A stretch of 64,000 nucleotides of DNA. Source: HGM04593 sp045589695 (GTDB lineage Bacteria; Bacteroidota; Bacteroidia; Bacteroidales; Bacteroidaceae). This document shows positions 54,064 through 62,377 of this stretch, piece by piece. Under the pieces are notes generated by a model, which was not told the DNA's origin, made no database searches, and worked only from the letters and a program-made list of their open reading frames with translations. The position numbers were made by a program, and so were the translations under genes. Positions within the stretch are counted from its first letter, which is position 1. Every line of letters starts with the position of its first letter. The stretch covers positions 5,337-69,336 of the forward strand of contig JAZNPP010000046.1 of NCBI GenBank assembly GCA_045589695.1, given 5' to 3'.

Positions 54064-55017
54064 TCAGGAATTAATAACGAGATACGTCATATAAGCCACA
54101 TAGAATGCGACAAGCAGACCTCCTTCGAAACGTGTTATAGTGCTTTTGCCTCCGAAACGGCCGACGATATACAGCAGCAGCGACGAAAACAGCAGCACAT
54201 AGTAATCAACGAAACTGAAGCCGTCGAGGCTTATCGGCGAGATTGCGGCGCCGCAGCCCAGAATAAAGAATATATTGAGAATATTGCTGCCAAGCACGTT
54301 TCCGAGGGCGATGCCTACATTGCCCTTGCGCGCGGCATTGACAGAGACGGCCAGTTCGGGCAACGAGCTGCCTGCCGACACTATAGTAAGACCAATAACA
54401 GCTTCGGACATTCCGAGCATGCGAGCGATGCCCGAGGCGCCGTTCACAAAGATGTTACCGCCGAAAATAAGCATCGCCAGACCCGCAGCTATAAATAAAG
54501 CGATTTTGCCGAAACCCATCGTTTCTCCCTTTTTCTCCGGTTCGCCGTCCGAAGGTATCGAGAACGTGTATCGGATAAACACAGCCAGGAAACAGAGCAT
54601 AATCATGCCGTCGTAACGTGATATGAACTCGCCCGCTGCACCGCCGGCAAGCATGCTGCCCGACAGCAGCAGAAGCACTACAGAGGCCAGCAGATTGAAC
54701 GGAAGTTCCCTTGTCAGCATTCGCGGATTGAACTTTACCGGCGTAATCAGAGCCGCCGTTCCGAGAATGAACATGCCGTTGAAGATATTGCTTCCTATTA
54801 CATTTCCAAGCGCAATGCCCGAATTGCCTTTTATCGCAGAACTTACGCTTATGACAAGTTCTGGCAACGATGTTCCGAGCGCCACTATCGTGAGACCTAT
54901 TACAAGTTCGCTTATATTGAACCTGCGTGCCAGAGCCGAAGCTCCACGAGTAAGATAGTCGGCACCGAGAATAACAAGAACAGTACCGAGAATGAAATAA
55001 ACTATGGAAAGTATCAT
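54064..55017 (-). CDS. CaCA-family Na+/Ca2+ exchanger
   Basis: A 317-aa inner-membrane cation antiporter of the YrbG type, about ten segments in two inverted halves. Each half carries an alpha-repeat: GLTIVALGTSLPELVIS (41-57) and GLTIVSAGSSLPELAVS in the second half, followed by GNVIGSNIFN and GNVLGSNILN. The frame is open 24 codons upstream, but MILSIVYFILG at 55017 starts directly at the first segment. Monocistronic. Confidence 0.88.
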   Translation of the reverse strand: MILSIVYFILGTVLVILGADYLTRGASALARRFNISELVIGLTIVALGTSLPELVISVSSAIKGNSGIALGNVIGSNIFNGMFILGTAALITPVKFNPRMLTRELPFNLLASVVLLLLSGSMLAGGAAGEFISRYDGMIMLCFLAVFIRYTFSIPSDGEPEKKGETMGFGKIALFIAAGLAMLIFGGNIFVNGASGIARMLGMSEAVIGLTIVSAGSSLPELAVSVNAARKGNVGIALGNVLGSNILNIFFILGCGAAISPISLDGFSFVDYYVLLFSSLLLYIVGRFGGKSTITRFEGGLLVAFYVAYMTYLVINS

Positions 55018-55124
55018 ATTATATATATTACAATGCGAAGATACGGCAAGAAACAGCACAAGAGGCACAAAGTCCCATATTTTTAACATTAATTGTATAA
55101 CCGGGCATAATGTTATGCAAAAAA

Positions 55125-55150
55125 AGAGGATGACTTTTGAGTCATCCTCT
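55125..55150 (-). terminator. Hairpin with T-run next to the palindromic element
   Basis: An 11-bp stem with a TTTG loop; on the minus strand it is followed by a run of T into TTTTTTTGCAT. A matching hairpin start abuts the second element copy at 63981-64000. Confidence 0.75.
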
Positions 55151-55157
55151 TGTCGTT

Positions 55158-55276
55158 GGGGGTGAATAAAAAGCGAAGTTCAAGGCTTGTGCAGGCTTCA
55201 AAACCGGAGTTTACTTGGCGTAAATGAGGATTTTGAAGGCAAATGTAACACAGAAATTCACTTTTTAGTCACCCCC
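55158..55276. repeat. 119-bp palindromic repeat element, copy 1
   Basis: The ends are GGGGGTGA(A/C)TAAAAAG and its complement. Two arms of about 57 bases pair imperfectly around the 5-base centre at 55215-55219, so the whole element can fold as one long hairpin. An equally long copy lies at 63862-63980 in opposite orientation, about 90% identical by eye. It encodes no protein. Structure suits a MITE-like element or a structured 3'-UTR module. Confidence 0.85.
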
Positions 55277-55305
55277 AAAACATCGTTATTGTTTATCTAT
55301 GTATA

Positions 55306-55515
55306 TTAATATACATCTACACCGTCTACAACGACATTGAGTTTATCCTGAGGCATTGAGTTCTTGTTACCCCAAAGAGTCGTATTAGTAACTATACCCT
55401 TATCGTTGATTTCGTAACCGTTAAAGGTCAAACCGGCACAAATGCGATTGTCTGCCGATATAAAAAAGTGTGCCGCACAATTTAGTGCGGCACACTTTTT
55501 ATCACTAAGAAGCTA
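55306..55515 (-). pseudogene. Possible truncated gene remnant
   Basis: The minus strand is open for about 70 codons between an in-frame TAG near 55516 and the TAA at 55306, with no plausible start. The last 50 codons read like real protein: SADNRICAGLTFNGYEIND, then GIVTNTTLWGNKNSMPQDK and LNVVVDGVDVY. The upstream part runs through the DUF349 terminator, so the left portion looks like the 3' end of a lost gene. No family recognised. Confidence 0.35.
55463..55500. terminator. Terminator of the DUF349 gene
   Basis: A perfect 16-bp stem with a 6-base loop and T/A tracts on both sides, 58 bases after the DUF349 stop. Confidence 0.85.
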
Positions 55516-55557
55516 TTTAATTTATCTTCTTAGAATTTAGACAGATTCTGAATATTC

Positions 55558-57438
55558 TTACTTGCTTTTCTCTATTTCATCCTCAACAAGGCGAATTTTC
55601 TTTAGAATAACTTCGGCATCCTGTTTAAGTTTGTTCACCTTCTGCATCATCACGTCCACAAGGCTCGCTCCCTTCTTGTTCGACACGCTGAGGAAGCCGA
55701 TATTGTTCTCATAGGTAGCAATTTCGTTCTTCATTGCTTCGTACTGACGTATGAGGTGGTCACGCTCACGCTGCAGGCTGTTGCCACCCTTGCCTATGCT
55801 GTTTCGGAAGTTCGCGAGCTTGCGTTCGTTAGCATTGACATGCAAAGCCTCATATATAGCGTTCGTAGACTGCTTATACTCCTTATATATATTGTCCTTT
55901 TCCTTGAACGGAACAAAACCTATGCTGTTCCACTCCTGCGCGAGAGCCGCGACCTGCTTTGTCTGCTCTTCGGCAGGCAATGAACTGTCGATAGCCTTTA
56001 TCTTATCTATCACTTCACGTTTTTTCTTCAAGTTCTCCTGCTCTATGCTTCGCTGCGAAGAGGTAGCGGCATTGCGGCGTTCAAAGAATGCGTCGCAAGC
56101 TCCTACAAAGCGTTTCCACAGAATTTCGGAGTGCTTATGCGCCACAGGACCGATTTCCTTCCACTCCTTCTGCAGTTTCGCAAGTTTGTCAGCGGTCGCT
56201 TTCCAGTCCTCGCTGTCTTTAAGCTGCTCGGCAGCCTCGCAGAGAGCCTTTTTACGTTCAAGATTATTAGCAAGAACACTCTTTGTCTCTTTGAAGAACT
56301 CGCTCTTTTGCTTGAAGAATTCATCGCATGCCGCACGGAAACGCTCGAACACCTTAAGATTCATCTTTTGCGGAGCGAAACCAATCTCTTTCCACTGCGC
56401 CTGAAGTTCAAGAACACGCTGTGTAGCATCGTTCCATGCCTGATAGCCTGTCATAGACTTGCCGGCGATACTCTCAATCTCTTCGCAAATAGCAGTCTTT
56501 TTGTCAAGATTTTCCTTTTCTTTCTCTTTCTTCGCTTCGAAATGCTCCTGATGACGGCGGTTCACATTTGTCGAAGCGTTCTTGAAACGATTCCAAACCT
56601 CTTCACGCAGTTCGGGAGCGACAGGACCGGTCTCACGATATTCATTATGCAGCTGCTGCAACTGACGGAAGGCCGAAATCACATCCTCCTCGTTCTCAAG
56701 AGCCTCGGCAGCCTCACAAAGTTTTGTCTTTATCTCAAGATTCTTCTTGAAGTCATATTCACGGAACTCATTGTTTATCTTAAGCACATCGTAGAACTGC
56801 TCAACAAGCAACTGGTACTGTTTCCAAAGAGGAGCCACCTTATCCTGAGGAACGTTCTTAATCTCTTTCCAACGTGCTTGCAAAGACTTGAACTCCGTTA
56901 CCTCAGGGTTACCCTGGCTCGCTTTTTCGACAAACGACTGCAACTGTTCGAGCAGCATCACCTTTGTCTCGTAGTTGGCCTTCATCTCCTCTTCCTGCGC
57001 AGCAAGCCACTCGTTACGCTTAGCCTTGATTTGGCTCATGCATGCCTTGAAAGGCTCTTCGAGTTCGTCTGCCGCCGGGATGAAGAGGTCGGCCTCACCG
57101 CCCTGGGCAAGAAACTCCTTGTGCGCGAGTTCAATTTCCGCCGTACGCATACGGTAGAACTGCACCTTCAACGATTCTATTTCACTCTTGCAGGTGAGCG
57201 CCTCGTCGCTGTCGGCTATTGCCTTCAGACGCTCAATAATACCCTGACGTGTTGCCGGCTTTGAGTCATTGTCAGCTACCTCAGGCGTTGTTTCCTGTTC
57301 CTCCTGCACTTGCGGAGCCTCCCCTTCAATGCTGTTCTGCTCAATTAACTCAGTCGTAGCGGCATCGACAGCCCCATCAGGAGTACTCGCAATGTTCAAC
57401 TCTTCGAGTCGTTCATTCGATTTAATACTTTCGCTCAT
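55558..57438 (-). CDS. DUF349-repeat coiled-coil protein
   Basis: A 626-aa soluble, highly charged helical protein. After an acidic, low-complexity N-terminus (1-65) it contains about five DUF349 repeats, recognised by recurring W(K/N)(E/S)IG-type motifs with alternating KKALCE-type helices (for example LQAQWKEIGFAPQKM, LQKEWKEIGPVAHKH, WNSIGFVPFKEKDN). The C-terminus is a coiled coil. Function is not established; relatives occur across Bacteroidota as single large proteins. Monocistronic, with a TATATTTG -7-like box at 57527-57534 and a strong terminator. Confidence 0.85.
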   Translation of the reverse strand: MSESIKSNERLEELNIASTPDGAVDAATTELIEQNSIEGEAPQVQEEQETTPEVADNDSKPATRQGIIERLKAIADSDEALTCKSEIESLKVQFYRMRTAEIELAHKEFLAQGGEADLFIPAADELEEPFKACMSQIKAKRNEWLAAQEEEMKANYETKVMLLEQLQSFVEKASQGNPEVTEFKSLQARWKEIKNVPQDKVAPLWKQYQLLVEQFYDVLKINNEFREYDFKKNLEIKTKLCEAAEALENEEDVISAFRQLQQLHNEYRETGPVAPELREEVWNRFKNASTNVNRRHQEHFEAKKEKEKENLDKKTAICEEIESIAGKSMTGYQAWNDATQRVLELQAQWKEIGFAPQKMNLKVFERFRAACDEFFKQKSEFFKETKSVLANNLERKKALCEAAEQLKDSEDWKATADKLAKLQKEWKEIGPVAHKHSEILWKRFVGACDAFFERRNAATSSQRSIEQENLKKKREVIDKIKAIDSSLPAEEQTKQVAALAQEWNSIGFVPFKEKDNIYKEYKQSTNAIYEALHVNANERKLANFRNSIGKGGNSLQRERDHLIRQYEAMKNEIATYENNIGFLSVSNKKGASLVDVMMQKVNKLKQDAEVILKKIRLVEDEIEKSK

Positions 57439-57696
57439 CTGTACAAATTTTATAGTTAGTCACAAAATACAGCCTTTATACAAGGCTAAAAGTCCCATGA
57501 GGACGAAAAAAACGCCCTCTTTTCTGCAAATATAAGGTTTATTTTTAAAAATGCTAAAAAAATAAAGATTTAAGTGCTTTATTTTCCACAAACAGGCATT
57601 CGCTACTTGCCAGAGGCATAATCGATGAAGAGTTCAGGATTGACAGGGTAAACAGAGTGACTAAGGTGCTATGCGCTAAACTCTTAAAGCTTCGCT

Positions 57697-58920
57697 TTAA
57701 TCGCCAAACCCCTCCACCTGCATCACAGCCGGAAATGCGAAACTGCGGTCGTTGCGTTTATTGAGCGACTCGTACATGCCGGCGATAGTGCGTTTCAGAC
57801 GCTTAGACGCTATTTTCTTGCCTTTATAAAGAACTACGACCTTTTCGTCAAGATTGACAAGCGCATCGTTGAGATATATCGTCAGCGTGCTGTAATCGCA
57901 ATGCTCGATATTGATAGTATTGCCGTTAATTTCGGCAACGACACTCTTTCCGTGAGCGAGCTCGTCGACCGGCGCCTCAAGCCAATAGAAACAGTCACGG
58001 GTCACAACCTCCTGTCTCCATACCACTCTTTTTGGATAAGGATTACGGCGGTACTGCGCCATCCAGCCGAGCGCGACGCCGTCCTCTCCGTCCATCCAGT
58101 GTCCTTTATTCTTTAGAATATTCGTGCTATGTATATACTTGCCTTCATTAGCGGCGCTCAACGAGTCCAGCGTCTCGCCTTTCTCTTTGGCGAGAATATT
58201 ACGGTTATATGCGCTGTCGTTCTCCCCCATCCATATCATGAACGGCAAGTTAAGCAGATTCACCTGTGACGCCTCGCCGGGGTGGCCCGCCATCATAGAC
58301 GCGGCAGCCCATTTGTCGGCCATGCGTGGAGCCATACGCCACACGCCGTCACCGCCCGCCGAATAGCCGAGCAGATACACTTTGTTCGGGTTCACCCCCT
58401 CGAACACCACACAAGCCTGAATGAGTTCCTCAAGCAATGAGTCAAGACCTTTGCGATGCCACAAGTCAGAAGTGTTCCACGGCGCTCTCGGAGCTATATA
58501 TACACCCTCGGCAGGTTCGTAGAGATAGACTTGGTTGGCCCATTGGCCGTCATTTATCTCCTTAGCGCACTCGCCGCCGCCATGCAACGAAATATAAAGG
58601 CTGCGGCCGTCTCTCGGAAAGCCGCCGAATGTACGGCATGCGCATAGCAGCCTCAGCGAATCGTTGGCAATAGTCATGTCTTTCCAGCCACTCCCGAGAC
58701 GTTTCGCCACACTGTTCATCCATAACGAGTCCACTATAAACGAAGCCTCGCGCGCCTCTTCCTTGCTAAGAGACGCTTTGGCGAAACGTTGCTCGCCAAG
58801 AGTGCCCGAGGGCGACTTTGCCCATTCGCCGAAGTCACTTACCTGCGCAGTAGCGCAGCTCAACATCACAGCCGAGCAGAACGTCACGGAGAAGATTCTG
58901 AAGGTATCAATAAATTTCAT
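57697..58920 (-). CDS. Exported alpha/beta-hydrolase (esterase/peptidase-like)
   Basis: A 407-aa exported protein, possibly a lipoprotein (AVMLSC with Cys22). It has an alpha/beta-hydrolase core: oxyanion segment SLHGGGE (111-117), nucleophile elbow GYSAGG with Ser187, acid Asp235 in GENDS, and His274 in NKGHWMDG, a full catalytic triad. The fold is like PHB-depolymerase or prolyl-oligopeptidase-type esterases; the substrate is unknown. The C-terminal 100 residues form a separate beta-rich domain. It starts 7 bases after mgtE, last gene of rsmA-mgtE-esterase. Confidence 0.75.
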   Translation of the reverse strand: MKFIDTFRIFSVTFCSAVMLSCATAQVSDFGEWAKSPSGTLGEQRFAKASLSKEEAREASFIVDSLWMNSVAKRLGSGWKDMTIANDSLRLLCACRTFGGFPRDGRSLYISLHGGGECAKEINDGQWANQVYLYEPAEGVYIAPRAPWNTSDLWHRKGLDSLLEELIQACVVFEGVNPNKVYLLGYSAGGDGVWRMAPRMADKWAAASMMAGHPGEASQVNLLNLPFMIWMGENDSAYNRNILAKEKGETLDSLSAANEGKYIHSTNILKNKGHWMDGEDGVALGWMAQYRRNPYPKRVVWRQEVVTRDCFYWLEAPVDELAHGKSVVAEINGNTINIEHCDYSTLTIYLNDALVNLDEKVVVLYKGKKIASKRLKRTIAGMYESLNKRNDRSFAFPAVMQVEGFGD

Positions 58921-58927
58921 AGTATAT

Positions 58928-60280
58928 TTATCCCATAAGCTGCGTCAATGCCATAGATATTATCATATAGAATGTCATGCCGCTGATGTCGTTAATAATT
59001 TGAATGAAAGGGCCTGTCGCTACAGCAGGGTTGATATCCATGCGTTCAAGCACCATAGGTATAAGAGTTCCGAAGCCCGAAGCGAAAAGCACGACCACGA
59101 AGAGACTCAGCGGTACGGCAAGCGTTACCATATCCAAAGCGCCGTATACCAAAAAGTTATACACATATACCATGAGTGAAAGTATCATAGCGTTGATGAA
59201 CGCCACCACCATCTCCTTCAGTATATGACGGAACATATGCTGCGAGCTGAGCGAATTGTTGGCGAGGCCTTGCACGGCAATCGCCGAGGACTGCGTGCCC
59301 ACATTACCTCCCATACCCGCAAGCAGGGGAATGAAAAGCGCCATTTCGGGATGCGAGCCCAATGTAGCGTCGAAACAGTTGAGCAGCAACGACGAGCCGA
59401 TACCTCCTATCATGCCTATTATGAGCCAGGGCAAGCGGGCCTTTGTCTGCACGAAGACGCTGTCGCTTGTCTCCACGTCCTGGGTAAGACCGGCAGTAAG
59501 CTGTTGGTCGTGTTCGTTCTGTTCACGAACCTCATCCATGACGTCATCGACGGTGATTTGGCCAACAAGACGGTTTATCTTGTCCACGACCGGAATAGCC
59601 ACAAGGTTATACTTTTCAATGAGCAGCGTAACCTCGTCGATGGGAGTGTCCACATCGACGCTCACCACTTTGGTATTCATCACATGCTTCACTTTTGACA
59701 CCGACGGGCTTGTTATCATCTTTGTCAGCGGGAAAAGCCCGCAAAGACGCTCGTCATCATCGACTACATATACATAGTAGATGTCATCGAGTTCTTCGGC
59801 CTGACGGCGCATCTCCTTGAGACATTCGGGCATACTCCAGTTCTCGTTCACGACAACCATTTCGGTACTCATAAGACCGCCGGCAGTGTCTTCATCGTAC
59901 TGCAGAAGATCTACGATGTCTCCGGCCTGCTCAATGTCCTTGATGTGCAGAAGCACCTCTTCCTGTTTATCTTCGTCAAGGTCACGGATAATCTCGACAG
60001 CGTCGTCGGTATCCATGTAGTTCACGAAACGTTTCGCTATCGCTTCGGAGGGAAGTTCCTCAAGCAACTCGTTACGCTCGTCCTCATCCATTTCGATGAG
60101 CGCGTCGGCAGCCTTTTCGTTATCGAGCTGACGATAGAGAAAGCGCGCCTCCTCAATGTCGAGTTCTGTGCATATCTCGGCAATGTCGGCAGGGTGAAGT
60201 TTTGATATCTTCTCCTGAAGCAGCACCGAGTCCTTACGCTCGATAAGTTCCTTTATATAATTGATGAATTCCTTTGTCAT
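58928..60280 (-). CDS. mgtE: MgtE-family Mg2+ transporter
   Basis: A 450-aa magnesium channel/transporter. The cytosolic MgtE N domain (about 1-125, IDLLQYDEDTAGGLMS) is followed by two CBS domains (about 130-255), then five membrane segments with the conserved AGMGGNVGTQSSAIAVQGLA pore region. Mg binding to the N/CBS part closes the pore in the family. It lies 34 bases after rsmA, a pairing common in Bacteroidota. Confidence 0.95.
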   Translation of the reverse strand: MTKEFINYIKELIERKDSVLLQEKISKLHPADIAEICTELDIEEARFLYRQLDNEKAADALIEMDEDERNELLEELPSEAIAKRFVNYMDTDDAVEIIRDLDEDKQEEVLLHIKDIEQAGDIVDLLQYDEDTAGGLMSTEMVVVNENWSMPECLKEMRRQAEELDDIYYVYVVDDDERLCGLFPLTKMITSPSVSKVKHVMNTKVVSVDVDTPIDEVTLLIEKYNLVAIPVVDKINRLVGQITVDDVMDEVREQNEHDQQLTAGLTQDVETSDSVFVQTKARLPWLIIGMIGGIGSSLLLNCFDATLGSHPEMALFIPLLAGMGGNVGTQSSAIAVQGLANNSLSSQHMFRHILKEMVVAFINAMILSLMVYVYNFLVYGALDMVTLAVPLSLFVVVLFASGFGTLIPMVLERMDINPAVATGPFIQIINDISGMTFYMIISMALTQLMG

Positions 60281-60314
60281 TTCGTTCTCTTTTGGAAGCT
60301 GGTTAAACCGTTTC

Positions 60315-61100
60315 TTATTCCAACTCGCTTTCTACCTTTTTGGTCAGGCCGATGAAGCCCTCTATCGACAGCTGTTCTGGGCGTTTTTCGAGGATAGGGT
60401 CATTCAGGAGAGGCGACTCCTTGCCTACTATCTGCTGTATCGAGTTGCGCAGTTTCTTGCGGCGTTGGTTGAATGTCCCTTTTACTATTTTCCTGAACAG
60501 TTCTTCGTCGCACTCCAGGCACGTTCGCCCGTTGCGTTTCATGAGCACGACGGCGCTCTTGACCTTCGGCGGGGGTGAGAATACGTTTTCGTGTACGGTG
60601 AAAAGATACTCGACATCATACCACAGCTGTATAAAAATGCTCAGTATTCCGTAGGCTTTACTGCCGGGCGACGCCGCGAGACGTTCGCCCACCTCTTTCT
60701 GTATCATGCCGCTGCAATAGGGAATGAACTCCTTGTAGTCGAGCATCTTGAAGAATATCTGGCTCGATATGTTATAAGGGTAATTGCCTATGAGCATGAA
60801 CTCGCTGCCGCCGAAAAGACGGTCGAGACGCATTTTGAGGAAGTCGTCAGGAATGATGTTCTCTTCGCCGAGCTGCGGGAGATTCTTGCAGAGATAGCTC
60901 ACCGACTCCTCGTCAATCTCCACCACCTTTACCGGACGTTGCTTTTCGAGCAGGAAACGGGTCAGCACACCCATTCCCGGGCCTACTTCAAGCACCGGCA
61001 TACCGGGGCAGACATCCACCGTATCAGCTATGTCCTTGGCTATTGACAGGTCTGTGAGAAAATGCTGACCCAATCTTTTTTTTGCTGTAACTGCTTTCAT
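60315..61100 (-). CDS. rsmA: 16S rRNA dimethyladenosine transferase
   Basis: A 261-aa SAM-dependent methyltransferase (KsgA) that dimethylates two adjacent adenosines in helix 45 of 16S rRNA. Seen: KKRLGQHFLTD at 7-17, VLEVGPGMGVLTRFL (about 36-50), VEIDEE, and the catalytic GNYPYNIS, here NYPY rather than the common NLPY. The frame is open 26 codons upstream but the ATG at 61100 is the family start. First gene of the operon. Confidence 0.95.
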   Translation of the reverse strand: MKAVTAKKRLGQHFLTDLSIAKDIADTVDVCPGMPVLEVGPGMGVLTRFLLEKQRPVKVVEIDEESVSYLCKNLPQLGEENIIPDDFLKMRLDRLFGGSEFMLIGNYPYNISSQIFFKMLDYKEFIPYCSGMIQKEVGERLAASPGSKAYGILSIFIQLWYDVEYLFTVHENVFSPPPKVKSAVVLMKRNGRTCLECDEELFRKIVKGTFNQRRKKLRNSIQQIVGKESPLLNDPILEKRPEQLSIEGFIGLTKKVESELE

Positions 61101-61256
61101 CGTTGGTGAGCCTTTTAAGTTAATGCGGAACATTCGCCTGTCATTTTCATGCCGCTGACGCCATTGCCGCCGCGACATTCCCCGGGGGGATACGGCAAGA
61201 ATGTCCTTATTTTAAATAATTAACCTTAAATGTAACAAAGTTATTCAATATATTAG

Positions 61257-61264
61257 TATATTTG
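61257..61264 (+). promoter_or_regulatory. -7 box upstream of the flippase-like gene
   Basis: TATATTTG, a perfect TAnnTTTG, 120 bases before the start at 61385. No TTTG lies at the -33 position. Confidence 0.4.
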
Positions 61265-61384
61265 CTATTGCAAACACACGCATTGCGGGACTATGCAAGC
61301 CCGAGAATTCCCGTTCATTGCAAGACAGCCCTATTACGCAACTTTGCAAAGGTAAGGAAATCTATTAAAAATGCGCTCAAACTT

Positions 61385-62371
61385 ATGAAAAAGATTTTAA
61401 ATAAAACCCTAAAAACCCTTTTGCCGCTGCTTTTGGGGGCATTCATACTCTACATGCTGTACGAAGATTTTGACTTCACGCAGATATGGAGCGCCCTCAA
61501 GGAGATGGACATGTTCTGGTTTACGGCTACTACAGTATTCATAATTTTGAGCCATGTCATACGAGGACTTCGCTGGAAGCTCGCTCTTGCCCCTTTAGGC
61601 CTGCGCCCGAGGTCGTCGGTAAGCATATATTCCATTTTCATCTCTTATGCGGCGAACCTTGTAGTGCCCCGTGTAGGCGAAGTGTCGAGATGCGTAGTGC
61701 TTGAGCAGTACGATAAAATACCTTTCGCGCAATCGCTCGGAACGCTCGTTACAGAGAGGCTTATCGACACCGTTGTCGTTATAGTGATGACAACTGTCGC
61801 CGTAATGCTTCAATGGCCCATGTTCCTTGAGTTCGTGAACGAAACGGGGCTCAAGAACCCTCTCGACGGATTCAAGAATTCGGCAGTCGCATGGATTGTG
61901 ATAATTCTATCGGCAACCGCTATAGCGGTGATGCTCTTTCTGCTCATTCGCAAGATGGCGTTCTGGAAAAAGATACGCAGCTTCATCACACGCTTTTCCG
62001 AAGGACTGCTGTCGCTGCGCAAGATGAAACACGGCTGGCTGTTCGTCATTGAGACGCTCGCCATTTGGTTCTGCTACTTAATGCAGTTCTACCTGTGCTT
62101 CTTCTATTTCCCGTTCACGAGCGGCCTATCGTTCCTGGCCGGCCTGCTTATGTTCGTTTCTACAAGCGTAGCCGTGGTAGTGCCTACTCCCAACGGAGCC
62201 GGCCCCTGGCATTTCGCCGTGATAAGTTTCATGATTCTCTACGGGGTAAACTCAACCGACGCATCGACTTTTGCGTTTATAGTACACAGCACGCAGACGA
62301 TAATTGTCGCCCTTTTGGGCATATATGCGCTTATAATGTTACAGTTCAAGAAATCATCAAATAAAAATTAA
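61385..62371 (+). CDS. Flippase-like integral membrane protein (UPF0104/MprF membrane-domain family)
   Basis: A 328-aa inner-membrane protein with about eight segments, resembling the membrane half of lysylphosphatidylglycerol synthases. Typical pieces are LRGLRWKLAL-like (HVIRGLRWKLAL), the NLVVPRVGEVSR turn, and PTPNGAGPWHFAVISFM in the last third. Members act as lipid flippases or are uncharacterised. An open frame from 61262 exists, but MKKILNKTLK at 61385 is the natural start. It is followed by pepD after 6 bases. Confidence 0.82.
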   Translation: MKKILNKTLKTLLPLLLGAFILYMLYEDFDFTQIWSALKEMDMFWFTATTVFIILSHVIRGLRWKLALAPLGLRPRSSVSIYSIFISYAANLVVPRVGEVSRCVVLEQYDKIPFAQSLGTLVTERLIDTVVVIVMTTVAVMLQWPMFLEFVNETGLKNPLDGFKNSAVAWIVIILSATAIAVMLFLLIRKMAFWKKIRSFITRFSEGLLSLRKMKHGWLFVIETLAIWFCYLMQFYLCFFYFPFTSGLSFLAGLLMFVSTSVAVVVPTPNGAGPWHFAVISFMILYGVNSTDASTFAFIVHSTQTIIVALLGIYALIMLQFKKSSNKN

Positions 62372-62377
62372 GCAATT

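Larger units (their letters stand above)
55018..55557. other. Gene-poor region holding a repeat element, two hairpins and a gene remnant
   Basis: From left to right: a hairpin with A/T tail (55125-55150), the 119-bp palindromic element (55158-55276), an open-frame remnant (55306-55515, minus strand) and the DUF349 terminator (55463-55500). Each is listed separately. This is the most disrupted stretch of the window. Confidence 0.6.
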
